Shown here: in pieces, positions 1-8,732 of the stretch
Numbering within the stretch: the stretch's first letter is position 1
Layout of the letters: each line of letters starts with the position of its first letter
Assembly: GCF_004683865.2 (NCBI RefSeq)
Contig: NZ_CP040764.1
Coordinates: 186,001-250,000 of the forward strand
DNA length: 64,000 nucleotides
Source of the DNA: Paracoccus liaowanqingii
GTDB lineage: Bacteria; Pseudomonadota; Alphaproteobacteria; Rhodobacterales; Rhodobacteraceae
Direction of reading: 5' to 3'
The notes under the pieces: generated by a model
Told to the model about the DNA's origin: nothing
What the model saw: the letters and a program-made list of their open reading frames with translations, nothing else
The model's database searches: none
Made by a program: the position numbers and the translations under genes

Positions 1-2
1 GC

Positions 3-1949
3 CTGTTCGACGAGACGGGGCAGGAAGAACTGCACCGCCTGACCCTGCCCGACATGGAGGGCGGCGTCTGGTTCGGATACCTGCCCGACATCCTGCCGGG
101 CCAGGTCTACGGCTATCGCGTCCACGGCCCCTACGAGCCCGAGAACGGCCACCGCTTCAACCCCAACAAGCTGCTGCTGGACCCCTATGCCCGCGAGTTG
201 CGCGGCGAGATCATCTGGGACGACGCGCTGCACGGCTATACCATCGGCGAGGACGACCTGTCCTTCGACACCCGTGACAGCGCGCCCTTCATGCCCAAGG
301 GCGTGGTCGTGGACAGCCGCTTTGACTGGGACACCGAGCGCGCGCTGCGCACGCCCTGGACCGACACGGTGATCTACGAGGCCCATGTGAAGGGCATGAC
401 GCAGGCGCATCCCGACGTCCCCGAGGAGTTGCGCGGCACCTTCCGCGGCCTCGTGAGCGAGCCGATCATCAGCCACCTGCAGAAGATCGGCGTGACCACG
501 GTCGAACTGCTGCCGATCCACGCCTATGCCAACGACCGCTATCTGGTCGAGAAGGACCTGTCGAACTACTGGGGCTATTCGACCCTGTCCTTCTTCGCGC
601 CGCATGCGCCCTATCTGAAGACGGGCCAGATCCGCGAAGTGAAGGAGGCCATCCGCCGCTTCCACAAGGCGGGGATCGAGGTCATCCTGGACGTGGTCTT
701 CAACCACACCTGCGAGGGCTCGGAACTGGGCCAGACCCTGTCCTTCCGCGGCATCGACAATGCCAGCTACTACCTGCTGTCGGACGACAAGCGCCACAGC
801 TTCGACACCACCGGCACGGGCAACACCCTGAACGTCGCGCATCCGATGGTGCTGCGCATGGTCATGGACAGCCTGCGCTATTGGGTGCAGTCCATGCATG
901 TGGACGGCTTCCGCTTCGACCTGGCCTCGACTCTGGGGCGCGAGACCGAAGGCTTCGAGCGCGACGGCAGCTTCTTCAACGCGATCCGCCAGGACCCGGT
1001 CCTGTCGGGCATCAAGCTGATCGCCGAGCCTTGGGACGTGGGCGACGGCGGCTATCAGGTCGGCGGCTATCGCTGGCCCTTCCGCGAGTGGAACGACCAG
1101 TTCCGCGACGACACCCGCGCCTTCTGGCGCCGCGACCCGGGCATGCTGGGCGCAATCAGCGAGCGTCTGTCGGGATCGCCCGTGCAGTTCAACCACAGCC
1201 ACCGCCCCGCGACCAGCTCGGTCAACTTCGTGGCGGCGCATGACGGCTTCACGCTGTGGGACACGGTCAGCTACAACGACAAGCACAACGACGCCAATGG
1301 CGAGGACAACCGCGACGGCCACGGGCACAACCTGTCCGACAACATGGGCGCCGAGGGTCCGACCGAGGACGCTGCCATCGACACGGCCCGCCTGCGCCGC
1401 GTGCGCGGCATGCTGGCGACGGTCTTCCTGTCGCAGGGCGTGCCGATGATCCTGGCCGGCGACGAGCTGGGCAACAGCCAGGACGGCAACAACAACGCCT
1501 ACTGCCAGGACAATGCGATCAGCTGGCTGGACTGGGACGCCGCCCGCGCCGATGTGCGCGACGCGGTGGTGGCACTGGCCGCCTTCCGGACCGAGACGGG
1601 GCTGGCCTCGACCCGCTTCGCCAGCACCGCCGAGGATGCGATCGAGGGCCATCCGATCAGCCGCTGGCTGCATCCGCGCGGCGAGGCGATGCAGGAGGGC
1701 GACTGGTCCGACGGCGAGCAGCGCGCCCTGGGCCTGCTGCTAGAGCCCGTCTCGGGCGGTGAGGTCCTGATCGTGATGAATGCGGGCGACGACACCGAGT
1801 TCGCCCTGCCCGAGGGCGAGTGGTGCCTGCGCATCGACACCGCACGTGACGACGTCGCCTGCAGCGAGATCATCTCGGGGACGTTGCCCCTGGGTTGGCA
1901 AAGCGTGGCCGCGCTGACGCGCGTGGTCCCGTCCTCCGGCGCGCATTGA
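3..1949 (+). CDS. glgX: Glycogen debranching enzyme GlgX, 5' end outside window
   Basis: The frame is open from the first bases of the window, so the true start lies upstream and the ATG at 54 is internal. The protein is a GH13 isoamylase-type enzyme that hydrolyses alpha-1,6 branches of phosphorylase-limit glycogen in the cytoplasm. An N-terminal CBM48-like part (WFGYLPDILPGQVYGYRVHG) is followed by the GH13 barrel. Visible catalytic motifs are the nucleophile in DGFRFDLA (near base 905), the acid/base Glu in LIAEPWDVG (near 1020) and the third acid in AAHDGFTLWD (near 1235). The GlgX-typical YNDKHN and GEDNRDGH stretches follow. The C-terminus is complete. It is probably the last gene of a glycogen operon that lies mostly outside the window; that operon is inferred. 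Confidence 0.95.
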   Translation: MFDETGQEELHRLTLPDMEGGVWFGYLPDILPGQVYGYRVHGPYEPENGHRFNPNKLLLDPYARELRGEIIWDDALHGYTIGEDDLSFDTRDSAPFMPKGVVVDSRFDWDTERALRTPWTDTVIYEAHVKGMTQAHPDVPEELRGTFRGLVSEPIISHLQKIGVTTVELLPIHAYANDRYLVEKDLSNYWGYSTLSFFAPHAPYLKTGQIREVKEAIRRFHKAGIEVILDVVFNHTCEGSELGQTLSFRGIDNASYYLLSDDKRHSFDTTGTGNTLNVAHPMVLRMVMDSLRYWVQSMHVDGFRFDLASTLGRETEGFERDGSFFNAIRQDPVLSGIKLIAEPWDVGDGGYQVGGYRWPFREWNDQFRDDTRAFWRRDPGMLGAISERLSGSPVQFNHSHRPATSSVNFVAAHDGFTLWDTVSYNDKHNDANGEDNRDGHGHNLSDNMGAEGPTEDAAIDTARLRRVRGMLATVFLSQGVPMILAGDELGNSQDGNNNAYCQDNAISWLDWDAARADVRDAVVALAAFRTETGLASTRFASTAEDAIEGHPISRWLHPRGEAMQEGDWSDGEQRALGLLLEPVSGGEVLIVMNAGDDTEFALPEGEWCLRIDTARDDVACSEIISGTLPLGWQSVAALTRVVPSSGAH

Positions 1950-1986
1950 CGCGCCGGACAGAGTTCAAGAAAAAATGGAGGACAAG

Positions 1987-2328
1987 ATGATGGACGACCG
2001 CACACCCGACCGGAACGAGGCGATCCGCAGCCGCGCGCACGAGATCTGGGAGAGCGAAGGCTGCCCCGAGGGCCGCGAGGCCGAGCATTGGGCCCGCGCC
2101 GAGGCGGAACTGTTCGCGACCGACGAGGGCGGCGCCCTGTCGGACACGGCGGCGGAGACCGGGACCATGCACGAGGCGATGCCCGATGCCTCGGGATCTG
2201 ACGCGATGACGGCGGATGCGGCACCCGATGCCTCGGCCGAGGATGCGTCGGGGCTGGCTTCGACAGGGGACAATGCGCTTGGCGCCAAGCCCGCCCGCAA
2301 GCCGCGCCGCAAGCCTGCTGCCAAGTAG
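1987..2328 (+). CDS. Small DUF2934 protein
   Basis: A cytoplasmic protein of about 113 residues with an N-terminal DUF2934 signature (IRSRAHEIWESEGCPEGR...HWARAE), followed by an acidic, Asp/Ala-rich low-complexity middle and a basic Lys/Arg/Pro tail (KPARKPRRKPAAK). The function of DUF2934 is unknown; such proteins often sit beside glycogen and trehalose genes in alphaproteobacteria, which fits glgX 37 bases upstream. An upstream in-frame ATG exists at 1975, but GGAGG at 1977-1981 overlaps it and is correctly spaced for the tandem ATGs at 1987 and 1990, so I start at 1987. The basic tail suggests nucleic-acid or polyanion contact (inference). Confidence 0.75.
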   Translation: MMDDRTPDRNEAIRSRAHEIWESEGCPEGREAEHWARAEAELFATDEGGALSDTAAETGTMHEAMPDASGSDAMTADAAPDASAEDASGLASTGDNALGAKPARKPRRKPAAK

Positions 2329-2340
2329 GTTCAGAACCAA

Positions 2341-2396
2341 GCCGAACGGAAACGGCGCGCGACCCTGCCCGGGGTCGCGCGCCGTCTTCGTTCGGC
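2341..2396. terminator. Long bidirectional hairpin between convergent genes
   Basis: A 14-bp perfect GC-rich stem (2352-2365 pairing with 2372-2385, loop TGCCCG) is extended by an outer 8-bp stem (GCCGAACG with CGTTCGGC). It lies exactly between the convergent DUF2934 and lactonase genes, so it probably ends transcription from both sides. There is no long T tract. Confidence 0.7.
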
Positions 2397-2404
2397 CGCC
2401 TTGT

Positions 2405-3250
2405 TCAGCCCAGGATCACCCGATGCTCCGCCTGGCCCTTGGCACCCGATGCGACGGCGAAGGTGCAGCCGTCCTCGGGCGTCGGGGCGTCCAGGCCGAC
2501 CTTGGCCGAGGTGACGAACAGCGTCGTCAGATCGGCGCCCCCGAAGCCGGGGCACGTCGTCTGCACCGCCGGCAGGTCGATGGCCCGGTCGAAGCGTCCC
2601 TGCCGGTCATGGCGCGCCACCCGGCCCGCGCCCCATTGCGCCACCCACAGCCCGCCCTCGGCATCGATGACCGCGCCATCGGGATTGAGACCCTCGGCGC
2701 CGAGGTCGATGAAGACCTGCGGATCGCCCTTGGGCCAACCCTGCGCGTCCAGCGCCACGCGCCAGATCACCCCCAGATCCGTATCGGCGAAATGCGCCAG
2801 ATCGCCGCCGGGCGCGAAGCAGATCGCATTGCTGATGGTGATGTCCTCGAACAGGCGCCGCAACTCGCCCTTGTAGTAGCGCCAGATCGAGCCCGCGCCC
2901 GCCTGACCCTCCATCCCCATCGTGCCGATCCAGAAGCCGCCCTGCGGATCGGCCCGCCCGTCATTCGAGCGGGTCAGCGGGTTGTCGGCCTCCAGCGGCA
3001 CCAGCAGCTGGCGCGAGCCGTCGGCCAGACCGACCAGCGACAGCGCCCGGCTGGAGGCGACCAGCAGGTGGTCGCGGTCCACGATCCCGGCGGCCGAGAC
3101 ATGGTCGTCGAAATCCCAATGCTGCCGGGCGCCGTCGAGCGGCTTGAGATACATCCGCTTGCTCAGGATATCGAACCAGATCACCGCGCGGCGGTCGGAA
3201 TGCCACAGGACGCCTTCGCCCAGATCGCAGGCTGTGTCGTCAAAGATCAT
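2405..3250 (-). CDS. SMP-30/gluconolactonase family sugar lactonase
   Basis: A 281-residue six-bladed propeller lactonase that would open an aldonolactone, probably galactonolactone judging by the two neighbours. The metal-site residues of the family are visible: Glu in LGEGVLWH near the N-terminus, Asn in [11 protein letters not shown], and Asp in LNPDGAVID. The open frame runs upstream to 4066, but the ATG at 3250 overlaps the stop of the aldolase gene (ATGA) and gives the normal family length. It is the last gene of the minus-strand operon. Substrate choice is inferred from context. Confidence 0.9.
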   Translation of the reverse strand: MIFDDTACDLGEGVLWHSDRRAVIWFDILSKRMYLKPLDGARQHWDFDDHVSAAGIVDRDHLLVASSRALSLVGLADGSRQLLVPLEADNPLTRSNDGRADPQGGFWIGTMGMEGQAGAGSIWRYYKGELRRLFEDITISNAICFAPGGDLAHFADTDLGVIWRVALDAQGWPKGDPQVFIDLGAEGLNPDGAVIDAEGGLWVAQWGAGRVARHDRQGRFDRAIDLPAVQTTCPGFGGADLTTLFVTSAKVGLDAPTPEDGCTFAVASGAKGQAEHRVILG

Positions 3251-3852
3251 GCTGCCACCTCGTCCCATGCGACCACCAGAGCGCGCGCGCGTTCCGACAC
3301 CGTATCCGCATCGTCGCCGGGCCGATAGAGCGCCGAGCCGATCCCCAGCCCCGCCGCCCCCGCCTGATGCCAGTCCCCCATCGTCGCGGCCGAGACGCCG
3401 CCCACCGCCCAGAGCGCGGTGTCCGGCGGCAGCACCGCCTGCATCGCGCGCAGGCCCGCGGGGCCGATCAACTCTCCGGGGAACAGCTTCAACGCGGTGG
3501 CCCCGGCGGCCAGCGCGGCGAAGGCCTCGGTCGGGGTCATCACGCCGGGATAGCTGTCCATCCCGGCGGCCACGGTTGCGCGGATCACGGCCGGGTCGCA
3601 ATTGGGCGACAGGACCATGCGCCCGCCCGCCTGCGACACCGCCGCGACCTGATCGGGATGCAGCACCGTGCCGGCGCCGATCCGCGCCCGGTCCCCGAAC
3701 TCGCGCACCATCGCCGCGATGCTGTCCAGCGGATCCGGAGAGTTCAGCGGCACCTCCAGCCGGGTGATGCCGGCGACGATCAGGGCCTGCGCGATGGCCG
3801 GAGCCTCGGCCGGGGTCAGGCCGCGCAGGATGGCGATGAGGGGTCGGGACAT
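3247..3852 (-). CDS. dgoA: 2-dehydro-3-deoxy-6-phosphogalactonate aldolase
   Basis: A 201-residue class I aldolase of the KDPG/KDPGal family that cleaves the phosphorylated 2-keto-3-deoxy sugar acid to pyruvate and glyceraldehyde 3-phosphate. Family residues visible are Arg10 (ILRG), Glu33 in RLEVPLNSP and the Schiff-base lysine Lys122 in [19 protein letters not shown] and the C-terminal phosphate-binding GGVS are also present. The pattern matches DgoA better than Eda, and dgoK lies just upstream. It overlaps the lactonase start by four bases, indicating translational coupling. A galactonate dehydratase is not present in this window. Confidence 0.92.
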   Translation of the reverse strand: MSRPLIAILRGLTPAEAPAIAQALIVAGITRLEVPLNSPDPLDSIAAMVREFGDRARIGAGTVLHPDQVAAVSQAGGRMVLSPNCDPAVIRATVAAGMDSYPGVMTPTEAFAALAAGATALKLFPGELIGPAGLRAMQAVLPPDTALWAVGGVSAATMGDWHQAGAAGLGIGSALYRPGDDADTVSERARALVVAWDEVAA

Positions 3853-3876
3853 GGGACGGATCCTTGCGGTCGGAGG

Positions 3877-4767
3877 TCAGGCGGGATCGAGGACGGACCG
3901 GTGCGCGGCGGTCAGCCCCGCAAGCGTCGCATCCCGGTCGGACATGCGCGACACGGGCACGCCTTGGGCGGCCAGCGCATCGGCGTAAAGCTGAGACAGG
4001 GCGGGGGCGCCGATCACGGTCACCTCGCAGCCCAGCCACCACGGCCGGGCGGCGGCCAGTTCCCACCCGATCAGCGTGCCCGACAACCGCGCCCGCGCCA
4101 CGGCCGGGTCCAGCCCCGACAGCAGCGATTCCGCACGCAGCTGGAACAGCCCGCCATAGCCGCGCTCGGGCCGCGCCATCGCATCCGAGACGGCGGCCAA
4201 GAAGGCCTGCGGATCACCCTCGCCCTCACCCTCGCCCAGGGAATGGCGCAGCACCGAATGCCCGGCGATCAGGGCGAACAGCTCTCCGGTCATGAAGGTC
4301 TTGAAGTTGCAGATCTCGCGGGCCGAGATGCGGACCCATTTCGTATGGGTGCCGGGCAGGCAGGCGATGCCGTCGAAATCGGGTGTCAGCGCCAGAAGCC
4401 CCGCGATCTGCGTCTCTTCGCCGCGCATCACATCGGCAGGGCTGTCCTGCCGCAGGCCCGCCGCGATCCGCACGGGCCGCCCGCCGGGATCGCCGGGCAC
4501 CGGGATCAGCTGCGGCACGGCGGGGCAGGGCACGGGGATGTAGGGCGCCTCGACCCAGCCCTGGCGCGATCCGACCATGCCGCAGGCGATCACCGGAACG
4601 GCGGGCCAGCCCGCCGTCGCCTCGGCCAGCACGGGGGCGAAGTCCTGCGGCGCCAACCCGCCCATGCCGCGATCGAAGGTCCGGGCCTCGACGATGCTGC
4701 GCCCGGACATGGCCCAGAGCCGCAGGTTCGTCGTGCCCCAATCGGCGGCGATCCAGTCTATCGTCAT
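3877..4767 (-). CDS. dgoK: 2-dehydro-3-deoxygalactonokinase
   Basis: A 296-residue DgoK-family kinase that phosphorylates 2-keto-3-deoxygalactonate at C6, the step before the aldolase encoded 24 bases downstream. The N-terminus carries the phosphate-1 type motif IAADWGTTNLRLW, followed by RGMGGL and the internal GTHTKWVRI segment typical of this family. Length is normal for DgoK. Together with dgoA and the lactonase it makes a De Ley-Doudoroff-like galactose/galactonate branch; only the dehydrogenase and dehydratase are missing here. Confidence 0.92.
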   Translation of the reverse strand: MTIDWIAADWGTTNLRLWAMSGRSIVEARTFDRGMGGLAPQDFAPVLAEATAGWPAVPVIACGMVGSRQGWVEAPYIPVPCPAVPQLIPVPGDPGGRPVRIAAGLRQDSPADVMRGEETQIAGLLALTPDFDGIACLPGTHTKWVRISAREICNFKTFMTGELFALIAGHSVLRHSLGEGEGEGDPQAFLAAVSDAMARPERGYGGLFQLRAESLLSGLDPAVARARLSGTLIGWELAAARPWWLGCEVTVIGAPALSQLYADALAAQGVPVSRMSDRDATLAGLTAAHRSVLDPA

Positions 4768-4842
4768 GCAGTCCCCCCGGTCCCGGGTCCATCTGTGCGG
4801 GAAGGCGGCGCGCAGGGCAAGCCCCTCGCCCGCAGGCCCTCC

Positions 4843-5616
4843 TCAGTCGCTGCGCGCCTCGGCGCGGGCCAGCTTGTCCTCGACCCGGCGGAAGGCGGCC
4901 AGCAGCTCGTCGCTGAACTGCCCCGGCGCGAACTCCCGCAGGCCCGAATGCGCGGCGCAGAGCCAGCGCAGATCGCGGGTCTTCGCGGCCAGCCCGTGCA
5001 GCCAGTCGCGGAAATCGCGCACCGCGCCCACGCGCGGCAGCAGCGCCTGCGGCAGCGTGGGGTGCAGGAAGACGCGCGGTTCGGGGAACAAGCGGCGCAG
5101 CAGGCCCGGCACCGGCATCAGGTTGATCGTGTCGTCGACATGCAGGGTCCGGCTGGCGGGATGCCACGCCAGCAGCGATCCCGCATGGACCTTGGAATTG
5201 CGGCTGACATAGTCGATGCCGCGCGGCAGCAGGAATTCCAGATCCGGCGCAAACATCTGCGCCACTTCGGGGCTTTCCACGGGTTCGGACCGCCAGTCCA
5301 GATCTGGATGGCGCAGCCGGTGACGATGCGAGCCAAACAGCGCGGCACCGGGGAAGTCGCGGGCGATGGCCGCGCAATGCAGGGTGTGGAACGGATGCAG
5401 GTTCAGGACGGCCCGCACCTCGCGCCCCTGGCCTGTCAGCTCCATGACCGCCTGCCGCACCGCGCCGCGCAGGGGATAGCTGTCCAATATCGCGAAGCCG
5501 CCCGAGGACAGGCGTACCAGCGCCGCCTGCGTGCCCACGTTCAGCACGCCGCCGATGCGCAGATCGCCGCGGATCGTCCAGAAGTCTGCGCCCAGATCGC
5601 GGATCGCCTCGGTCAT
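4843..5616 (-). CDS. Metallo-beta-lactamase-fold-like protein of unknown function
   Basis: A 257-residue protein whose N-terminal half (ILDSYPLRG, then VRAVLNLHPFHTLHC near residue 95 and LFGSHRHRLRHPDLDW) has the layout of an MBL-fold hydrolase. The usual HxHxDH metal signature is replaced by a looser HPFHTLH. The C-terminal LRWLCAAHSGLREF could supply another His. I do not recognise a characterised homologue; DUF4336-type proteins look similar. It starts 10 bases after the flavoprotein gene ends and probably belongs to the same transcript, 76 bases upstream of dgoK. Whether it binds metal or has enzymatic activity cannot be told from sequence. Confidence 0.7.
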   Translation of the reverse strand: MTEAIRDLGADFWTIRGDLRIGGVLNVGTQAALVRLSSGGFAILDSYPLRGAVRQAVMELTGQGREVRAVLNLHPFHTLHCAAIARDFPGAALFGSHRHRLRHPDLDWRSEPVESPEVAQMFAPDLEFLLPRGIDYVSRNSKVHAGSLLAWHPASRTLHVDDTINLMPVPGLLRRLFPEPRVFLHPTLPQALLPRVGAVRDFRDWLHGLAAKTRDLRWLCAAHSGLREFAPGQFSDELLAAFRRVEDKLARAEARSD

Positions 5617-5625
5617 GGGCGGGCC

Positions 5626-7059
5626 TCACGCATTGCGGGCACCACCCGCCGAGGCCTGGCGGTCGGCCTCGGGCAGCCTGACCTGACGGCAGATCTGGTT
5701 CAACGCGCCCTTGAGCCCCTCTTCCAGCGTCGGGTGGTAGAAGGGCAGCAGCAGCATGTCGGCCGCGGTGGTGCCGGACTGCACCGCCCAGACCAGAAGA
5801 TGCGACAGATGCTCGGCCCCGGGGCAGCACAGCTCGGCCCCGGTCAGGCGGCCCTGTGGGTCGGCGTAAAGGACGACCAGCCCCTCGGCCCGCGCCTCGG
5901 CCCGGGCGCGGCCCTGATCGGAATAGTCGCTGCGCGCGATGATCGTGTCGTCGCCGGGCGCGTCGCCCACCTGCGCCAGCGGCGGATCGGTGAAGGTCAG
6001 GGTGAAGGGCGTGCTGCGATGCCCGGGCCGCACGCGCGGATGGCAGGCGGCGTTGCGCCCGGCGATCTCGCCCTCGGTCGAGGCCTCGTGCAGCAGCGGC
6101 ACATCGGCATCGGCGTCGCCCGCGATGAAGATGGCACTGCCGCCGCAGCGCATCGTGTCGCGGTCGAAGACCGGCGTGCCGTGTTCGTCCAGATCCAGTC
6201 CCGACGCCGCCAGATCCAGATCGTCCAGCAGGGGCGCCCGGCCCGTCGCGACCAGAACGTGGCTGAAGACCGCATGGCCTTCGCTGTCGCCGCTCCAGTC
6301 GAGGCGGATGCCCTGCGGATCGGCGCGGGCCTCAGTGTCGACGCCCAGGCACAGGGTCAGGTCGCGGCCGACGGCGCGGGACAGCGCGTCGTGGATGTCA
6401 TCCTCGCGCGCCTTGCCAAGCCGCGTCTCGTGGTCGAACAGCGTCACCGCGACGCCGAGGCGCCCCATGGCCTGCGCCAGTTCCAGACCGATGGGACCGC
6501 CGCCGATCACCGCCAGGCTGTCGGGCAGATCAGGCAGCTCGAACAGCGTCTCGTTGGTCAGGATGCGCGGGCCCAGATCGCGGAAGGGCGCCGGCACGAC
6601 CGCGGCCGAGCCGGTCGCGATGACCACGGCCTTGGCCTCGACCCGGCGTCCGTCCTCCAGCATCAGGGTCGCAGGCCCGGTGAAGCGGGCGCGCCCGGTG
6701 ATGGCCGTGTCGGGGGGCAGGTCGTCGAAGCTTTCGCGCGTGAACTCGACGAAGCGGTCGCGTTCCTCGCGCAGTCGCGCCATCACGGCGGGACCGTCGA
6801 TCTGCACCGATCCGGACTGCACGCCGAAGACCGGCGCGCGGCGTGCATCATGGGCCGCGCGCGCCGCGACGATCAGCAGCTTGGAGGGCATGCAGCCAGT
6901 ATTGGCGCAGAGCGTGCCGCGAAACTCGGGGTCGATCAGCAGGGTGCGGGCGCCATGTTCGCGGGCCGACCGTTCGGCGGCGATGCCGGCGGTGCCGGCG
7001 CCGATGACGGCCACATCGCAGATCAGGTCGGGGCGGGCGGCCTCGGGCAGATCACGCAT
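5626..7059 (-). CDS. FAD-dependent disulfide oxidoreductase, dihydrolipoyl dehydrogenase-like
   Basis: A 477-residue class I pyridine-nucleotide disulfide oxidoreductase. It shows the FAD-binding GAGTAG near residue 20, a redox pair Cys51/Cys56 in CANTGCMPSK, the NAD(P)-binding GGGPIGLELA, a second FAD motif (IFIAGDADAD) and the C-terminal HPTLEEGLK with the catalytic His-Pro. Family members reduce lipoamide, glutathione or mercury; no E2/E3 partners are nearby, so it is probably a stand-alone dehydrogenase of the Lpd/soluble transhydrogenase-like group. It is first in the minus-strand run towards dgoK. Substrate is unresolved. Confidence 0.85.
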   Translation of the reverse strand: MRDLPEAARPDLICDVAVIGAGTAGIAAERSAREHGARTLLIDPEFRGTLCANTGCMPSKLLIVAARAAHDARRAPVFGVQSGSVQIDGPAVMARLREERDRFVEFTRESFDDLPPDTAITGRARFTGPATLMLEDGRRVEAKAVVIATGSAAVVPAPFRDLGPRILTNETLFELPDLPDSLAVIGGGPIGLELAQAMGRLGVAVTLFDHETRLGKAREDDIHDALSRAVGRDLTLCLGVDTEARADPQGIRLDWSGDSEGHAVFSHVLVATGRAPLLDDLDLAASGLDLDEHGTPVFDRDTMRCGGSAIFIAGDADADVPLLHEASTEGEIAGRNAACHPRVRPGHRSTPFTLTFTDPPLAQVGDAPGDDTIIARSDYSDQGRARAEARAEGLVVLYADPQGRLTGAELCCPGAEHLSHLLVWAVQSGTTAADMLLLPFYHPTLEEGLKGALNQICRQVRLPEADRQASAGGARNA

Positions 7060-7239
7060 GGGCCACCGCCACGCAGGCCAAGGATGGATGCCGGGCGAGA
7101 CCGCCTGCGTGAACGGAACGGAGAGGTGCGCGGATCATCCGGATGGCCTTTGGGGTTGTTCACAGCCACAACCGGCCCGCCCCCCGCGCGTTCCCTGCCG
7201 CGCCATCACGCGCGCGTGTGCCGCCCGCAGCGCCGCCCG

Positions 7240-7998
7240 TCAGGTGCCCTGCGCGGCTGCTAGTCCTTTGGCGATGATCGGACCCGTCGGGCGCCCGGTG
7301 GGCGATCCGCCCTCGGGCTCCAGCGTGATCTCGTAGAGCTGCGCGTCCGTGGGGCGGGGCAGGTCGGGACCGGCCAGGCGCGCGGCACTTGGCCCCTCCA
7401 GCACGCCAAGCGAGCGTGGCCCCATCTCGGCCGAGGGCAGCGTCCAGGCCTGGATCGAGAAGCCCTGCGGCACCTCGACATCCGAGACGAAGCGGATCTG
7501 CGCGGTCTCGTCGCCGTAATCCTCGATCACCGCGCGGGGCAGGCCCTGATCGTCCAAGAGCACGGCGACCACCTGCGGCGCGGGCGCGGGCTGCAACCCG
7601 GCGCCGCCAAGGCCAAGCGCGACGCCCAGGACCAGCGCCGCCGCCAGCCCCGCCAGCCAGCGGCGCGGGGCGGAGGGCAGGTTGGCGGGCTGCGCCGGGC
7701 GCATCGTCGGATCGCCCGACAGCCCGGGCGGGACCGCGGCGGGCGCCAGATCCTGCGCGGCGTCCTGCGGGGTCTCGGCAAGCTGCAAACGCAGCCGGTC
7801 CGCGAAGCCCTGGGGCAGGGGCAGCGGGGTCGCGGACTGGTCCAAAGGCAGCAGCTGGTCGCGCAGGCGGGCCACCTGGGCGGCCAGTGCCGGGTCGCGG
7901 ACCATCAGCGCCTCGAACAGCTGCGCCTCGGCCGGGGTCAGCAGGCCCAGGGCATGGTCGTCGGCATGGCCGGTCAGGTCGTCCTGAAGCGGGTTCAT
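7240..7998 (-). CDS. Membrane-anchored anti-sigma factor (RskA type)
   Basis: A 252-residue protein with a cytoplasmic anti-sigma head (HALGLLTPAEAQLFEALMVRD), one transmembrane helix (WLAGLAAALVLGVALGLGG) and a periplasmic RskA C-terminal domain (QAWTLPSAEMGPRSLGVLEG). It would sequester the ECF sigma factor encoded immediately upstream until a periplasmic signal triggers release. A longer open frame exists to 8157, but the ATG at 7998 overlaps the sigma stop codon (ATGA) and begins with the expected head sequence MNPLQDDL. No zinc HxxxCxxC motif is seen. Confidence 0.88.
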   Translation of the reverse strand: MNPLQDDLTGHADDHALGLLTPAEAQLFEALMVRDPALAAQVARLRDQLLPLDQSATPLPLPQGFADRLRLQLAETPQDAAQDLAPAAVPPGLSGDPTMRPAQPANLPSAPRRWLAGLAAALVLGVALGLGGAGLQPAPAPQVVAVLLDDQGLPRAVIEDYGDETAQIRFVSDVEVPQGFSIQAWTLPSAEMGPRSLGVLEGPSAARLAGPDLPRPTDAQLYEITLEPEGGSPTGRPTGPIIAKGLAAAQGT

Positions 7999-8576
7999 GA
8001 CAGGCACTCCCTCAGCGAGGCCAGCCCGCGCCGGATCCAAGATTTCGCTGTGCCGAGCGGCACGCCCTGCCGGGCCGAGATCTCGCCATGGCTGTAGCCC
8101 GCGACATGGGCCAGAAGGATCGCGCGGCGGCTTGGATCGTCCAGCGTGTCCAGGCATTCGCCAAGCCGCCCGGTCCCGGCCAGCAGCTTCCAGTCGTCAT
8201 CGGGCTGCAGGTCCTGGCGGGCCTCCTGCATGCGGGTCAGGTCCTCGGGGGACAGGCTGGCCAGCCGCTTGTCGTCGCGCAGGATGGTCAGGCAGCGGTT
8301 GCGCAGCACGGCATAGATCCAGCCGCGCGCCGATCCGCCCGCCCGGTCCTGCTGGGGCGCCTTGCGCCAGACCTGCACCATCGCATCCTGCAGCGCCTCC
8401 TCGGCCAGGTCGTGACGGCCCAGGATGCGATAGGCCACGCCCAGAAGCTGCGGCCCCTCGTGCTGCAGGATGACGTCGATCCCCTCGGGGCGACCTTCGG
8501 CGCAGGCGTCCAGCGCCTGTTCCAGATGGCGTCTTGGCTGATCGTTCACGATGTCCCCCCGGCGTGTCGCGGCCAT
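7995..8576 (-). CDS. ECF sigma-70 factor paired with RskA-type anti-sigma
   Basis: A 193-residue extracytoplasmic-function sigma factor. Region 2 is visible as LLGVAYRILGRHDLAEEALQ with the following VQVWRKAP, and region 4 as YSHGEISARQGVPLGTAKSW (DNA-binding helix) ending in IRRGLASLREC. The start at 8576 is ATG; a GTG at codon 10 (8549), preceded by a G-rich stretch, would give MNDQPRRHLEQ and is an equally good start. It is divergent from the DUF4394 gene, whose upstream region carries a candidate ECF promoter. The signal sensed is unknown. Confidence 0.9.
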   Translation of the reverse strand: MAATRRGDIVNDQPRRHLEQALDACAEGRPEGIDVILQHEGPQLLGVAYRILGRHDLAEEALQDAMVQVWRKAPQQDRAGGSARGWIYAVLRNRCLTILRDDKRLASLSPEDLTRMQEARQDLQPDDDWKLLAGTGRLGECLDTLDDPSRRAILLAHVAGYSHGEISARQGVPLGTAKSWIRRGLASLRECLS

Positions 8577-8643
8577 CCTGACCCGAAGCCGCCATGGGGG
8601 AAACCCCGTCCCGGGCCGAAGCGAAGATTTTTTGATTTTTTCT

Positions 8644-8671
8644 GCATCCGGTTGTGCGGATGCCGCGTCAT
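8644..8671 (+). promoter_or_regulatory. Candidate ECF promoter overlapping an inverted repeat
   Basis: GCATCC (8644-8649) and CGTCAT (8666-8671) are separated by 16 bases, an ECF-like -35/-10 pair reading toward the DUF4394 gene. A perfect 7-bp inverted repeat (GCATCCG at 8644-8650, CGGATGC at 8657-8663) overlaps the -35. It lies in the divergent region next to the sigma gene, so it is a plausible target of that sigma factor. This is a visual assignment. Confidence 0.45.
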
Positions 8672-8732
8672 CGGGTCAAGGGACGGCGAAACCGCCGCCC
8701 GCCACAGGAACCCGAACGGAAAGGAACACCCC

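Noticed and set aside
3367..7263. A 1298-codon plus-strand open frame over the dgo/flavoprotein region
   Set aside because: Antisense shadow: the opposite strand carries five genes with clear family motifs; the long frame is Arg/Gly/Gln-rich as expected for antisense of GC-rich DNA.
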